A DNA stretch of 6,447 nt, taken from NCBI GenBank assembly GCA_028819955.1, contig JAPPKP010000387.1, positions 1 to 6,447 of the forward strand. Reading direction: 5' to 3'. A model generated the notes under the pieces. That model did no database searches, was not told the DNA's origin, and saw only the letters and a list, made by a program, of their open reading frames with translations. The position numbers and the translations under genes are program-made. This stretch comes from Rhodospirillaceae bacterium (lineage in GTDB: Bacteria > Pseudomonadota > Alphaproteobacteria > UBA828). This document shows, one piece after another, positions 1 through 5,815 of the stretch (positions are counted from its first letter, which is position 1; each line of letters opens with the position of its first letter).

Positions 1-51
1 GGCCGCGCCGAGCGCGGCGATTACGGACGTCTTGGCAATCGCGAGTTTCAT
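1..51 (-). CDS. N-terminus of a probable periplasmic binding protein (partial)
   Basis: Only 17 codons are in the window, reading MKLAIAKTSVIAALGAA. This has the look of a Sec signal peptide: a lysine near the start, then a small hydrophobic alanine-rich core. A strong purine-rich ribosome binding site (AGGGAGGGGG on the minus strand) sits three bases before the ATG. The gene follows the CUT2 permease on the same strand after an 83-nt gap, and in such operons the exported sugar-binding protein is often the neighbour, so that is the inferred product. The mature protein lies outside the window, so the family cannot be confirmed; any other exported protein is possible. Confidence 0.5.
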   Translation of the reverse strand, partial: MKLAIAKTSVIAALGAA

Positions 52-69
52 TAGCCCCCTCCCTGGTTC

Positions 70-110
70 GGCCCGCCGGCGGGGGGGGGGGATGCCCTCG
101 TCGGCGGGCC
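70..110 (-). promoter_or_regulatory. GC-rich intercistronic stem-loop
   Basis: Positions 70-81 (ggcccgccggcg) pair with 99-110 (cgtcggcgggcc) at 11 of 12 positions, leaving a 17-nt loop that contains most of an 11-base G run at 81-91. It lies in the 83-nt gap between the permease stop and the start of the putative binding-protein gene. No U-tract follows on the minus strand, so a full intrinsic terminator is unlikely. An mRNA-stabilising or partially terminating hairpin, as often found between genes of sugar transport operons, is the better inference. Confidence 0.55.
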
Positions 111-134
111 CGGATTAGCCGCGCTGCACCTTGG

Positions 135-1157
135 TCACGCGTGCATGCGCTTGCGCACCATGTGGTTAATCACCGCGGCGGCGATCAGCAGTATGCCGAT
201 CCCGGCACGATACCAGTAGACTTGGACGCCGAGAAGTATGAGGCCCTGCTGCACCATAGCGACCATCAGCACCCCCAACGCGGCGCCGACGATGCTGCCA
301 TAGCCGCCGGTGAGCGACGCGCCGCCGATAACGACCGCGAGCACGACCTCCAGCTCCATGCTCTGGCCGCGCAGGCCGTCCGTGCTGGAGAACCGTGCCA
401 CCGAGATGAAGCCGGCGAAGGTCGCCATCATCGAGCACAGCATGAACGCCGTGACCTGCGTGCGCACCGTGCGGATTCCCACGGCGATGGCCGACTGCTC
501 GTTGCCGCCGACGGCGTAGATGTGGTTGCCGAAGCGGTGCCGCGACAGGACGATGTGGAAGACGACGACGAGGACGAGGAACCAGAAGAACGGTCCCTGC
601 ATCCAGCCGTTGGGCGGCGGCCCCCAGATGAAGTCGAAGGCGTCCAGGAAGGCGTGCTCGGCGTTGAGCCGGATCGGGAACCCGCCGGTCAGCGCCAGCA
701 GGCACCCGCGATAGAACATCAGGGCGCCGAGCGTGATGATCAAGGAGTGGATGCCGAGCTTGGTCACCAGAAGACCGTTGACAGCGCCGATGGCGAGACC
801 CGTGACTAGGGTGATGACGAGAACGATGGGCGCCTCGACGCCCGCGTTCAGAAGCATGAGCGTGATGCCGGACGCGAGGCCGTAGACCGAGCCGACGGAG
901 AGGTCGAACTGTCCCGCGATCATCAGCAGGCCGACGCCGACCGCGAGGATGCCGAGCGTCGCCGAACTCAGCATGATCGTGCCGATGACGCGCTCGCTGA
1001 GGAAATGCGGCGAGGCGAGCGAGAAGAATATGAAGACGGCGACGGCCGCGACGAGAGCGCCGGTCTCCGGCCGCGCGAAGTTGCGCATGAACCAGCCACG
1101 CTTGCGGCGGCGGCTCAGCGCCAGGGAGGATTGCTCAAGTGGCGCTTCAGTCGACAT
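135..1157 (-). CDS. CUT2-family (RbsC-like) sugar ABC transporter permease
   Basis: This 340-residue inner-membrane protein belongs to the BPD_transp_2 family, the permeases of ribose, xylose and fructose type ABC importers. A basic cytoplasmic N-terminus (about 15-29) precedes roughly eight to ten hydrophobic segments. Family landmarks are GQFDLSVGS (82-90), VNGLLVTKLGI (126-136), YAVGGNEQSAIAVGI (214-228) and the cytoplasmic GGASLTGGYG (278-287), which contacts the ATPase. Length is normal for the family. The start is supported by a GAGGGAG ribosome binding site about ten bases upstream. It is the first gene of its transcript here: no ATP-binding gene lies upstream, where the divergent oxygenase operon begins. 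A probable binding-protein gene follows. The ATPase must be encoded beyond the left edge or elsewhere. The substrate cannot be told from the sequence; a pentose or other monosaccharide is the family expectation. Confidence 0.93.
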   Translation of the reverse strand: MSTEAPLEQSSLALSRRRKRGWFMRNFARPETGALVAAVAVFIFFSLASPHFLSERVIGTIMLSSATLGILAVGVGLLMIAGQFDLSVGSVYGLASGITLMLLNAGVEAPIVLVITLVTGLAIGAVNGLLVTKLGIHSLIITLGALMFYRGCLLALTGGFPIRLNAEHAFLDAFDFIWGPPPNGWMQGPFFWFLVLVVVFHIVLSRHRFGNHIYAVGGNEQSAIAVGIRTVRTQVTAFMLCSMMATFAGFISVARFSSTDGLRGQSMELEVVLAVVIGGASLTGGYGSIVGAALGVLMVAMVQQGLILLGVQVYWYRAGIGILLIAAAVINHMVRKRMHA

Positions 1158-1399
1158 CGCGCCCGCTCCCTCGCGTCGTTTTCATTCGACTTGCTTGCAT
1201 TCTGTAGCTTTCCGACCCGCGTGGCCAGCCTCGGCCCGGCTCCGTCGATCGTTCACCGGAGGCCGGCGCCGAATTTTCACGAGACGTCGTGTGCCACACG
1301 CGCAGTTGCCACTTGCAAGGGCCACGCCCGTATCGCACCATCGGATCGAGAGGTTGGCGGCAAGCAGCGAGTCCGACTTCGCTGGGAAGGGAGGGACCG
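1158..1399. promoter_or_regulatory. Divergent control region between permease and monooxygenase operon
   Basis: This 242-bp gap has no gene and must carry the start signals for both outward-facing transcripts. I could not find a convincing -35/-10 pair or a sigma-54 -24/-12 box on either strand. It does contain a cluster of dyads: cacga/tcgtg at 1278-1282 and 1287-1291, an overlapping perfect 13-mer CGTGTGCCACACG at 1288-1300 (central C), and CTTGCAAG at 1312-1319. These are candidate operator sites; no regulator gene is visible in the window. An open frame extends upstream of tmoA to an ATG at 1289 but has no family similarity there. Confidence 0.45.
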
Positions 1400-2893
1400 A
1401 TGGCCCTACTCGACCGTTCCGACTGGTACGACCTCGCCCGCGATACCAACTGGACCCCGTCGTTCGTCGCGCAGGACGAGCTCTACCCGCCCGCGCTGAG
1501 TGGCGGCGAGGGGATCCCGGACGAGGCATGGGAAGGCTATGACGAGCCCTACAAGGTCTCGTTCCGCGAATATGTCGACATTCAACGGCAGAAGGACACC
1601 GGCGCATACTCGGTGCGTGCTGCCCTCGAGCGGATGCAGCTCTACGAGAATGGCGACCCCGGCTGGGTCAACACCCTGAAGGAGCATTACGGCGCGATCG
1701 CGCTGGTCGAGTACGCGGCCGCCTTGATGGAAGCCCGTTTCGTGCGCTTCGCGAAGGCGCCGAGCATGCGAAACATGGCGACCTTCGGCATGCTCGACGA
1801 GCTCAGGCACACGCAGCTCCAGCTCTACTTCCCGCACGAATACATCGGCAAGGACCGGCAGTTCGACTGGGCTGTCCAGGCGCTGCACACCAACAACTGG
1901 GGCGTCATCGCCGCGCGGCATTTCTTCGACGACACCATGATGACGCGCGACGTGGTCTCCACCTCGATCCTGCTCAACTTCGCCTTCGAGACCGGCTACA
2001 CCAACCTGCAATTCATCGGCCTCGCCGCGGACGCGGCCAAAGCGGGCGACTACAGCTTCGCCAAGCTGATCCAGAGCATTCAGTCAGACGAAGCGCGCCA
2101 CGCGCAGATCGGCACGCCGCTGCTGCGGATCATGGTCGAGAACGGCAAGAAGGAAGAGGCGCAGAAGCTGATCGACATCGCCTTCTGGCGCTCGTGGAAG
2201 CTGTTCGCGATCCTGACCGGGTTGCCGATGGACTACTACATGCCGCTGGATCAGCGCGAGGGCTCCTTCAAGGAGTTCATGGAGGAGTGGATCATCACCC
2301 AGTTCCTGCGCGCCCTGGAGGACCTCGGTCTGGAGAAGCCCTGGTATTGGGACTTCTTCGTCAGCGAGCTCGACGTGCATCACCATGCGCAACAGCTCGG
2401 CACCTGGTCATGGCGGCCGACGCTCTGGTGGTCTCCAGCCGCGGGGGTGAGCCCGGACGAGCGCGACTGGCTCGAAGAGAAATATCCGGGCTGGAACGAT
2501 TCCTTCGGCAAGGTCTGGGACGTCATCATCGACAACCTGCTCAACGGACGGCCCGAGAAGACCGTTCCGGGTACCCTGCCGATCCTGTGCAACCTCTCCA
2601 ACCTGCCCATCGTCGGCCGGCCCTTCAGCGGCTTCGGGGACACGACGCTCGCGCTGGACGGGCGCACCTATCATTTCGGATGCCATGTGGACAAATGGGT
2701 CTTCGAGCAGGACCCGGCGCGCTACCAGAGCCACATGACCATCGTCGACCGCCTGCTCGGCGGCCTGATCGACCCGCCCTCGCTGGAAGGCGTCCTGAAC
2801 TACATGGGCATCGGCGTGGTAAGCCCCGGCGGCGACGACGCCCGTCAATACGAATGGGTCGATCACTACCGGGACCAACGCAAGACGGCGTGA
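1400..2893 (+). CDS. tmoA: Toluene-monooxygenase-type hydroxylase alpha (di-iron) subunit
   Basis: This is the catalytic subunit of a soluble bacterial multicomponent monooxygenase, 497 residues, collinear along its length with TmoA of toluene 4-monooxygenase (about 500 residues). The carboxylate-bridged di-iron ligands are complete: Glu104, Glu134 and His137 (in DELRH), Glu197 (in FETGY), Glu231 and His234 (in DEARH). These are the same numbers as in TmoA. Thr201, Ile100, Ala107, Gln141, Phe176, Phe196 and Phe205 of the pocket also match. Position 103 is Val where TmoA has Gly, and 214 is Lys where TmoA has Glu. The start at 1400 gives the family's N-terminus (DWYDLARDTNWTPS) and follows a GGGAGGG site; the ATG at 1289 would add 37 unrelated residues. 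It heads an operon with the gamma, effector and beta genes. The substrate is unknown: an arene, alkene or other small hydrocarbon is expected. Confidence 0.96.
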   Translation: MALLDRSDWYDLARDTNWTPSFVAQDELYPPALSGGEGIPDEAWEGYDEPYKVSFREYVDIQRQKDTGAYSVRAALERMQLYENGDPGWVNTLKEHYGAIALVEYAAALMEARFVRFAKAPSMRNMATFGMLDELRHTQLQLYFPHEYIGKDRQFDWAVQALHTNNWGVIAARHFFDDTMMTRDVVSTSILLNFAFETGYTNLQFIGLAADAAKAGDYSFAKLIQSIQSDEARHAQIGTPLLRIMVENGKKEEAQKLIDIAFWRSWKLFAILTGLPMDYYMPLDQREGSFKEFMEEWIITQFLRALEDLGLEKPWYWDFFVSELDVHHHAQQLGTWSWRPTLWWSPAAGVSPDERDWLEEKYPGWNDSFGKVWDVIIDNLLNGRPEKTVPGTLPILCNLSNLPIVGRPFSGFGDTTLALDGRTYHFGCHVDKWVFEQDPARYQSHMTIVDRLLGGLIDPPSLEGVLNYMGIGVVSPGGDDARQYEWVDHYRDQRKTA

Positions 2894-2922
2894 CAGTAAC
2901 GTAGCGTCGGAGAGGAACGGCC

Positions 2923-3177
2923 GTGGCGGACTTGCCTCTCATCTCGAACTTCGAGGGCGATTTCGTCCTCAAGCTCTTCATGACCGACACCGAGAGCACC
3001 ATGGCGGAGGTTGCCGAGGCCGCCGCCGCGAATTGCGTCGGGGTCCATATCGCGGACGAGCCAGGCAAGACCATGCGGGTGCGCCTGCAGGGTAATGACG
3101 AACCCTTTCCTGCCGACATGACGGCGGCCGAGGCGGGGCTTGAGCCGATGAACTGCGTCGAGGTCTATTTCGAGTGA
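2923..3177 (+). CDS. tmoB: Toluene-monooxygenase-type hydroxylase gamma subunit
   Basis: This is a small structural subunit, 84 residues, of the alpha2-beta2-gamma2 hydroxylase. It matches TmoB of toluene 4-monooxygenase in length and pattern: an N-terminal F-x-x-DF-x-x-x-L strand (10-18), a VAE helix (30-32), MRVR (51-54), then FP-x-DMT-x-AE-x-GL-x-P (62-75) and a final V-x-V-x-FE. The fold in this family is ubiquitin-like. Translation begins at a GTG at 2923 preceded by GGAGAGGA with six bases of spacing; no in-frame ATG would keep the conserved N-terminus. It lies 29 nt after tmoA and 37 nt before the effector gene, so it is surely cotranscribed. Normally tmoC (Rieske ferredoxin) would come next; it does not here. 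Confidence 0.92.
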   Translation: MADLPLISNFEGDFVLKLFMTDTESTMAEVAEAAAANCVGVHIADEPGKTMRVRLQGNDEPFPADMTAAEAGLEPMNCVEVYFE

Positions 3178-3214
3178 TCGGCGGACCTGCCGCCGCGAGG
3201 AGCCGGGGATAGCC

Positions 3215-3532
3215 ATGAGTGCCGAAAGAGCTGGCCATACGGACGCACGGCGCAACCTGGTCGGTCCGGTGCTGCAGACCGGCGAGCTCGCGGAAGCCGT
3301 GATCGAGGCGATCCGCGAGGACAATCCGGAGAAGGAGGTGCTGATCGAGCGGCGCGCCTCCTACGTGCGTGTGCAGACCGAGGGCGAGTGCGTCATCCGC
3401 CGCGAGACGGTCGCCGACATGCTCGGCCGGCCGTTCAGGATGCAGGAGCTCGAGGTCGACATGAGCGCGTTCGCCGGCCAGATCGAGACCAGCACCGATC
3501 ACGTCAGGTTCTATCGCGAGAGAATCCTCTAG
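3215..3532 (+). CDS. tmoD: Monooxygenase effector (coupling) protein, MmoB/DmpM family
   Basis: This is a cofactor-free regulatory protein, 105 residues (TmoD has about 103), that docks on the hydroxylase near the di-iron site and couples oxygen activation to substrate turnover. Recognisable stretches are VGPVLQTGELAEAVIEAI (16-33), DNPEKEV (36-42), the strand YVRVQTEGEC (50-59), LGRPFRMQELE (70-80), FAGQI (86-90) and VRFY (97-100). All line up with TmoD. The ATG is preceded by GGGGA with five bases of spacing, and a GAGGAG lies further upstream. It takes the position directly after the gamma gene that the Rieske ferredoxin holds in tmoABCDEF operons. No cysteine-histidine Rieske motif is present, so it is not a substitute for TmoC. 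Confidence 0.93.
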   Translation: MSAERAGHTDARRNLVGPVLQTGELAEAVIEAIREDNPEKEVLIERRASYVRVQTEGECVIRRETVADMLGRPFRMQELEVDMSAFAGQIETSTDHVRFYRERIL

Positions 3533-3586
3533 AGCCGGCGGCCGGTAAGCGCGGTCGTAGCGCGGTATAGCGGGAGAGAGCGACGG

Positions 3587-4582
3587 ATGAGCGAAGAGCA
3601 GGACGCACTCGGACCGCAGCGGACATGGAGCCATCTCGCCGACCGGCGCCGGAGGCCAAGCGAATACGAGATCGTCTCGACCCATCTCCTTTGGAGCACG
3701 GACCATCCCCAGATGCCGTGGGAGGTCGCGCCCGATGGCTTCATGAGCGACTGGTACCGCAAGCATCGAACCGGGAGTCCCTGGACGCATGAGGCGTGGG
3801 ATACGTTTCGCGATCCCGATGAGCTCGTGTACCGGACCTACAATATCCTGCAGGACGGGCAGGAGGCGCATGTCGAAGGGCTCCTGGACGAGCATGACGA
3901 GCTCGGCCATGACGCGAGGCTTGCCGAAGACTGGCTGCAAACGCTGGCGACGCTCTACACGCCCGGCCGCTACCTGATGCACACGGTCCAGATGGCCTCG
4001 GCCTACAACGTCCACATGGCGCCGGCCAGCACCATTGCGAACTGCTTCATGTTTCAGGCCGGCGACGCGCTCCGCTGGGTATCGCGCATCGCCTATCGCA
4101 CCCGAGAGCTCGCCAACGCTCATCCATCGCTCGGTTTCGCACGCGACGAACGGGCCCAATGGGAGGGTCACGCAGCGTGGCTAGGATTTCGCGGGCTGAT
4201 GGAGCGCGTCCTCGTCACTTACGATTGGGCGGAGGCGTTCGTTGCCCTCAACCTGGTCGCCAAGCCCGCGATCGACGAGGCCTATCTCCGTCAGTTTGCC
4301 GCCGCCGCGCGCCGTCGGGACGACACGCTGCTGAGTCTTCTCATGGGCGCCCAGCTTCGCGATAGTGACCGCTCGAGGCGGTGGTCGATGGCGCTCTCGC
4401 GCTTCGCCGCGGGGGAGGATGCCAACGCCGAGGCGGCGCGGAGCTGGTTGGAGAAATGGACGCCGCTCGGCGATGCCGCAATCGACGCGTTCTGCGCTCA
4501 TCTCCCGGACGGCAACAGCGCGGCGACGCAGGCCAAGAGCGCGGCAGCCAGCTTTCGCGCAGACCTCCCCTTCGCGCGCTAA
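3587..4582 (+). CDS. tmoE: Toluene-monooxygenase-type hydroxylase beta subunit
   Basis: This is the non-catalytic beta subunit, 331 residues, of the hydroxylase. It has the ferritin-like helical fold of the family but no iron ligands. Matches to TmoE run from the N-terminus (RTWSHLA at 12-18, RPSEYEIVS at 23-31) through LVYRTYNILQDGQE (80-93), RYL-x-H-x-x-QM-x-SAY (128-140), MAPASTIANC (144-153), DWAEAFVALNLVAKP (213-227) and DDTLLSLL (245-252) to W-x-EKW-x-PL (287-294). Length is normal for the family (about 327). The ATG follows GGGAGAGAG. A 54-nt gap separates it from the effector gene and holds a near-tandem AGCGCGGT repeat (3548-3555, 3559-3566) with no evident meaning. It is the last intact gene of the operon: no reductase gene (tmoF) follows, and a weak terminator-like hairpin comes 38 nt later. 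Confidence 0.94.
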   Translation: MSEEQDALGPQRTWSHLADRRRRPSEYEIVSTHLLWSTDHPQMPWEVAPDGFMSDWYRKHRTGSPWTHEAWDTFRDPDELVYRTYNILQDGQEAHVEGLLDEHDELGHDARLAEDWLQTLATLYTPGRYLMHTVQMASAYNVHMAPASTIANCFMFQAGDALRWVSRIAYRTRELANAHPSLGFARDERAQWEGHAAWLGFRGLMERVLVTYDWAEAFVALNLVAKPAIDEAYLRQFAAAARRRDDTLLSLLMGAQLRDSDRSRRWSMALSRFAAGEDANAEAARSWLEKWTPLGDAAIDAFCAHLPDGNSAATQAKSAAASFRADLPFAR

Positions 4583-4620
4583 TCGCCCTTTGGCATGAGA
4601 ATCCGGAACCACGCGGGCTC

Positions 4621-4638
4621 GAGGCGACCTCGCCTTTT
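4621..4638 (+). terminator. Candidate intrinsic terminator after the tmo operon
   Basis: The sequence gaggcg-acct-cgcctt forms a six-pair hairpin (one G-U pair, four-base loop) running into four T residues at 4635-4638. It begins 38 nt after the tmoE stop, where an operon end is expected. The stem is short and the T-tract is modest, so it may be weak or only partly effective. Confidence 0.45.
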
Positions 4639-4704
4639 CGAACAGCTTGACGGCTGAGTTAGGGTGCATTCCGGTCGTTCTCGGGCCGCCAAGATCCTCT
4701 TGAA

Positions 4705-4878
4705 TCAATATTCCTGTTGCTGCTGCGTCCATGGGGATGTGAGCAAGGCACGGAGCGGCTTGACCATCATGTCCACAGGCGTCGCGCGGCGGTACACCTC
4801 CGCTGGATTTCTCCCACCCAACGCCGCGTGAGGCCTCTCGGCGTTGTAACAACGGATCCAATCACGGATCAGGCGCAG
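4705..4878 (-). pseudogene. C-terminal remnant of an IS3-family transposase (OrfB)
   Basis: The last 57 residues of a DDE transposase of the IS3 group are readable, including LIRDWIRCYNAERPHAALGG and NPAEVYRRATPVD, then a TGA stop. The YN-x-x-RPH-x-x-LGG motif is typical of the region just after the third catalytic residue (Glu). Upstream of about 4878 the frame stays open, but the residues no longer look like transposase: the DDE core, the helix-turn-helix and OrfA are all missing. It cannot be active. I could not define insertion-sequence ends or a target duplication: 4639-4704 probably includes the old element's tail, but nothing there proves it. It points the opposite way to tmoE and lies 122 nt downstream of it. 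Confidence 0.85.
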
Positions 4879-5000
4879 GGGTCGGCCGGTACAGAGTGCG
4901 CAGTCGCCGCGAGCGGCGATCCCTGCGGGCACTGGAAAACCGACATACGAGTCATGCTTCGGAACGGTGCCGGGAAGTGCCGAGATTCGGTGCTCGATTG
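4879..5000. other. Unassigned spacer between two gene remnants
   Basis: This 122-bp stretch lies between the transposase remnant and the amidohydrolase remnant. Frames are open on both strands across it, but none of the translations resembles a family I know. It probably represents scrambled filler from the rearrangements that truncated the neighbours. Confidence 0.4.
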
Positions 5001-5117
5001 CTAACTCGGCTGCTTCCACAGCACGGCCCCGTCCCGGAAAACCGTCTCGATGTCGCGCAGCGCGCTGAGGTCGGCCAGCGGGTCGCGGTTGAGCACGACG
5101 ATGTCCGCGCGTGGCTG
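5001..5117 (-). pseudogene. C-terminal remnant of an amidohydrolase-family enzyme
   Basis: The last 38 residues before a TAG stop read as the end of a metal-dependent amidohydrolase (imidazolonepropionase-related type): RADIVVLNRDPLADLSAL, then an IETVFRDGAVLW strand. In that family the AD-x-VVLD-x-DPL-x-D pattern and the final V-x-x-V-x-x-G-x-x-V are part of the small beta domain that follows the TIM barrel. The whole barrel, with its HxH, Lys, His and Asp metal ligands, is missing. Upstream (higher coordinates) the match fades by about 5117-5156, and from about 5142 the other strand encodes a different gene, so the break lies in 5118-5145. It is non-functional. Confidence 0.75.
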
Positions 5118-5141
5118 GATGAGGCAGCGTACGAAGCGCGG

Positions 5142-5600
5142 TCCCATCACCACCACCGACCTCTCGACGTCAATCGACACGACGAGCGCATCGCCGCCTC
5201 GTGCCTGGTGTTCGACGAGCCGATCGAGTGGGCGGCGTTCTCGGTCTGGCTCACCATGCTGTTGCACAGCCGCGGCGAGGACGTGCTGCGCGTCAAGGGC
5301 ATCGTCAACGTTCCGGGGCTCGACGGCCCGGTTGTCTTGAACGGAGTCCAGCACATCATTCACCCGCCGATCCACCTGGAGCGCTGGCCGGATGACGACC
5401 GGCGTTCGCGCATCGTCTTCATTACGCGAGATATGTCGCGCGCCGATCTCGAGACCTCGCTCTCGACCTTCGTCCGTGCGAGCCGGTTGGCGGCGGAAGC
5501 ACCCGATGACGGGCGCGAGCGACCCGGCCCCGTGGGCGCAGGAATGCAGATCGGCGGGAGACCCTATCGGCGTGCGGGCGGCCTCTCTTGGATGAAGTAA
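5142..5600 (+). pseudogene. C-terminal domain of a CobW-family GTPase metallochaperone (truncated)
   Basis: The frame encodes a CobW_C domain without its GTPase half. A histidine-rich linker (SHHHHRPLDVNRHDERI) leads into CLVFDEPIEWAAFSVWLTML, then VLRVKGIVNV, GPVVLNGVQHIIHPPIHLE and DDDRRSRIVFITRD, and a terminal helix. CobW/P47K proteins are GTP-dependent metal chaperones with a Walker A box and a C-x-C-C metal site in the N-terminal domain. Here both are absent, because sequence before about 5142 belongs to the reversed amidohydrolase remnant. The frame is open further upstream to 4896 but does not resemble CobW there. The last 30 or so residues before the stop extend beyond the usual CobW end and may come from another fragment. 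It is most likely inactive, though a stable C-domain peptide cannot be excluded. Confidence 0.85.
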
Positions 5601-5617
5601 CGGCGCTGCGCGCCCTC

Positions 5618-5667
5618 GGGGGGTTGCCACGGCGCGCCCTGATTCAACAGAGCGCCGTGCACCCCCC
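5618..5667. repeat. Imperfect inverted repeat (long hairpin)
   Basis: The left arm 5618-5635 (ggggggttgccacggcgc) and the right arm 5652-5667 (gcgccgtgcacccccc) pair over about 15 to 16 positions with a small bulge, enclosing a 16-nt loop. It begins 17 nt after the CobW-remnant stop and ends about 150 nt before the next gene. It could act as a terminator-like or transcript-protecting structure or be a relic of a mobile element; there is no T-run after it. Confidence 0.6.
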
Positions 5668-5688
5668 TCAACCGTTGCCGGGTGCGCT

Positions 5689-5796
5689 GTCGGCCCAAAT
5701 GGGCGACACGAGGGGTCGAACGCGGGCCGTGACCGTGGCGAGACATCCGTGCTAGCGTTTTTCCAGATGGGGAGGCTTCCATCTGCCTGATGCAGA
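5689..5796 (+). promoter_or_regulatory. Structured leader of the sugar-binding-protein gene
   Basis: Three small dyads follow one another before the 5816 start. At 5689-5707 gtc-g-gccc/gggc-gac forms a hairpin with one bulge. At 5764-5770 and 5779-5785 cagatgg/ccatctg is a perfect seven-base inverted repeat. At 5782-5786 and 5792-5796 tctgc/gcaga makes a five-base stem. The last two share tctg and cannot form together. They may be operator half-sites or 5' UTR structures. No clear sigma-70 promoter could be assigned, and I do not recognise a known riboswitch. Confidence 0.4.
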
Positions 5797-5815
5797 CACG
5801 CTAAGGGAGGCGCAT

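Noticed and set aside
141..809. Open frame of 222 codons on the plus strand inside the permease gene
   Set aside because: Shadow of a confident membrane permease; its translation is His/Asp/Glu/Arg-rich low-complexity sequence with no family features.
1289..1399. Possible longer tmoA start at the ATG at 1289
   Set aside because: The extra 37 residues have no family similarity, the 1289 ATG lies inside the palindrome cluster without a good ribosome binding site, and the 1400 ATG has a GGGAGGG site and gives exact residue-number agreement with TmoA.
1158..1399. Sigma-54 (-24/-12) promoter for the monooxygenase operon
   Set aside because: Several TGGC and TTGC words occur on both strands, but none has the required ten-base spacing between GG and GC.
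2194..2904. Open frame of 236 codons on the plus strand overlapping the 3' half of tmoA
   Set aside because: Out-of-frame shadow of a conserved gene with an Arg-rich translation and no recognised domain.
3548..3576. Short direct repeat AGCGCGGT (two copies plus one degenerate) between tmoD and tmoE
   Set aside because: Two exact copies of eight bases in GC-rich DNA are expected by chance often enough, and the arrangement matches no CRISPR or iteron pattern.
2978..4171. Long open frame of 397 codons on the minus strand opposite tmoB, tmoD and tmoE
   Set aside because: It is antisense to three clearly recognised genes, is rich in the Arg/Pro/Ala pattern typical of GC-rich shadow frames, and resembles no family.
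5001..5630. Minus-strand frame of 209 codons as one complete amidohydrolase-like gene
   Set aside because: Only the last 38 residues or so resemble an amidohydrolase; the remainder is antisense to the well-conserved CobW C-terminal domain.
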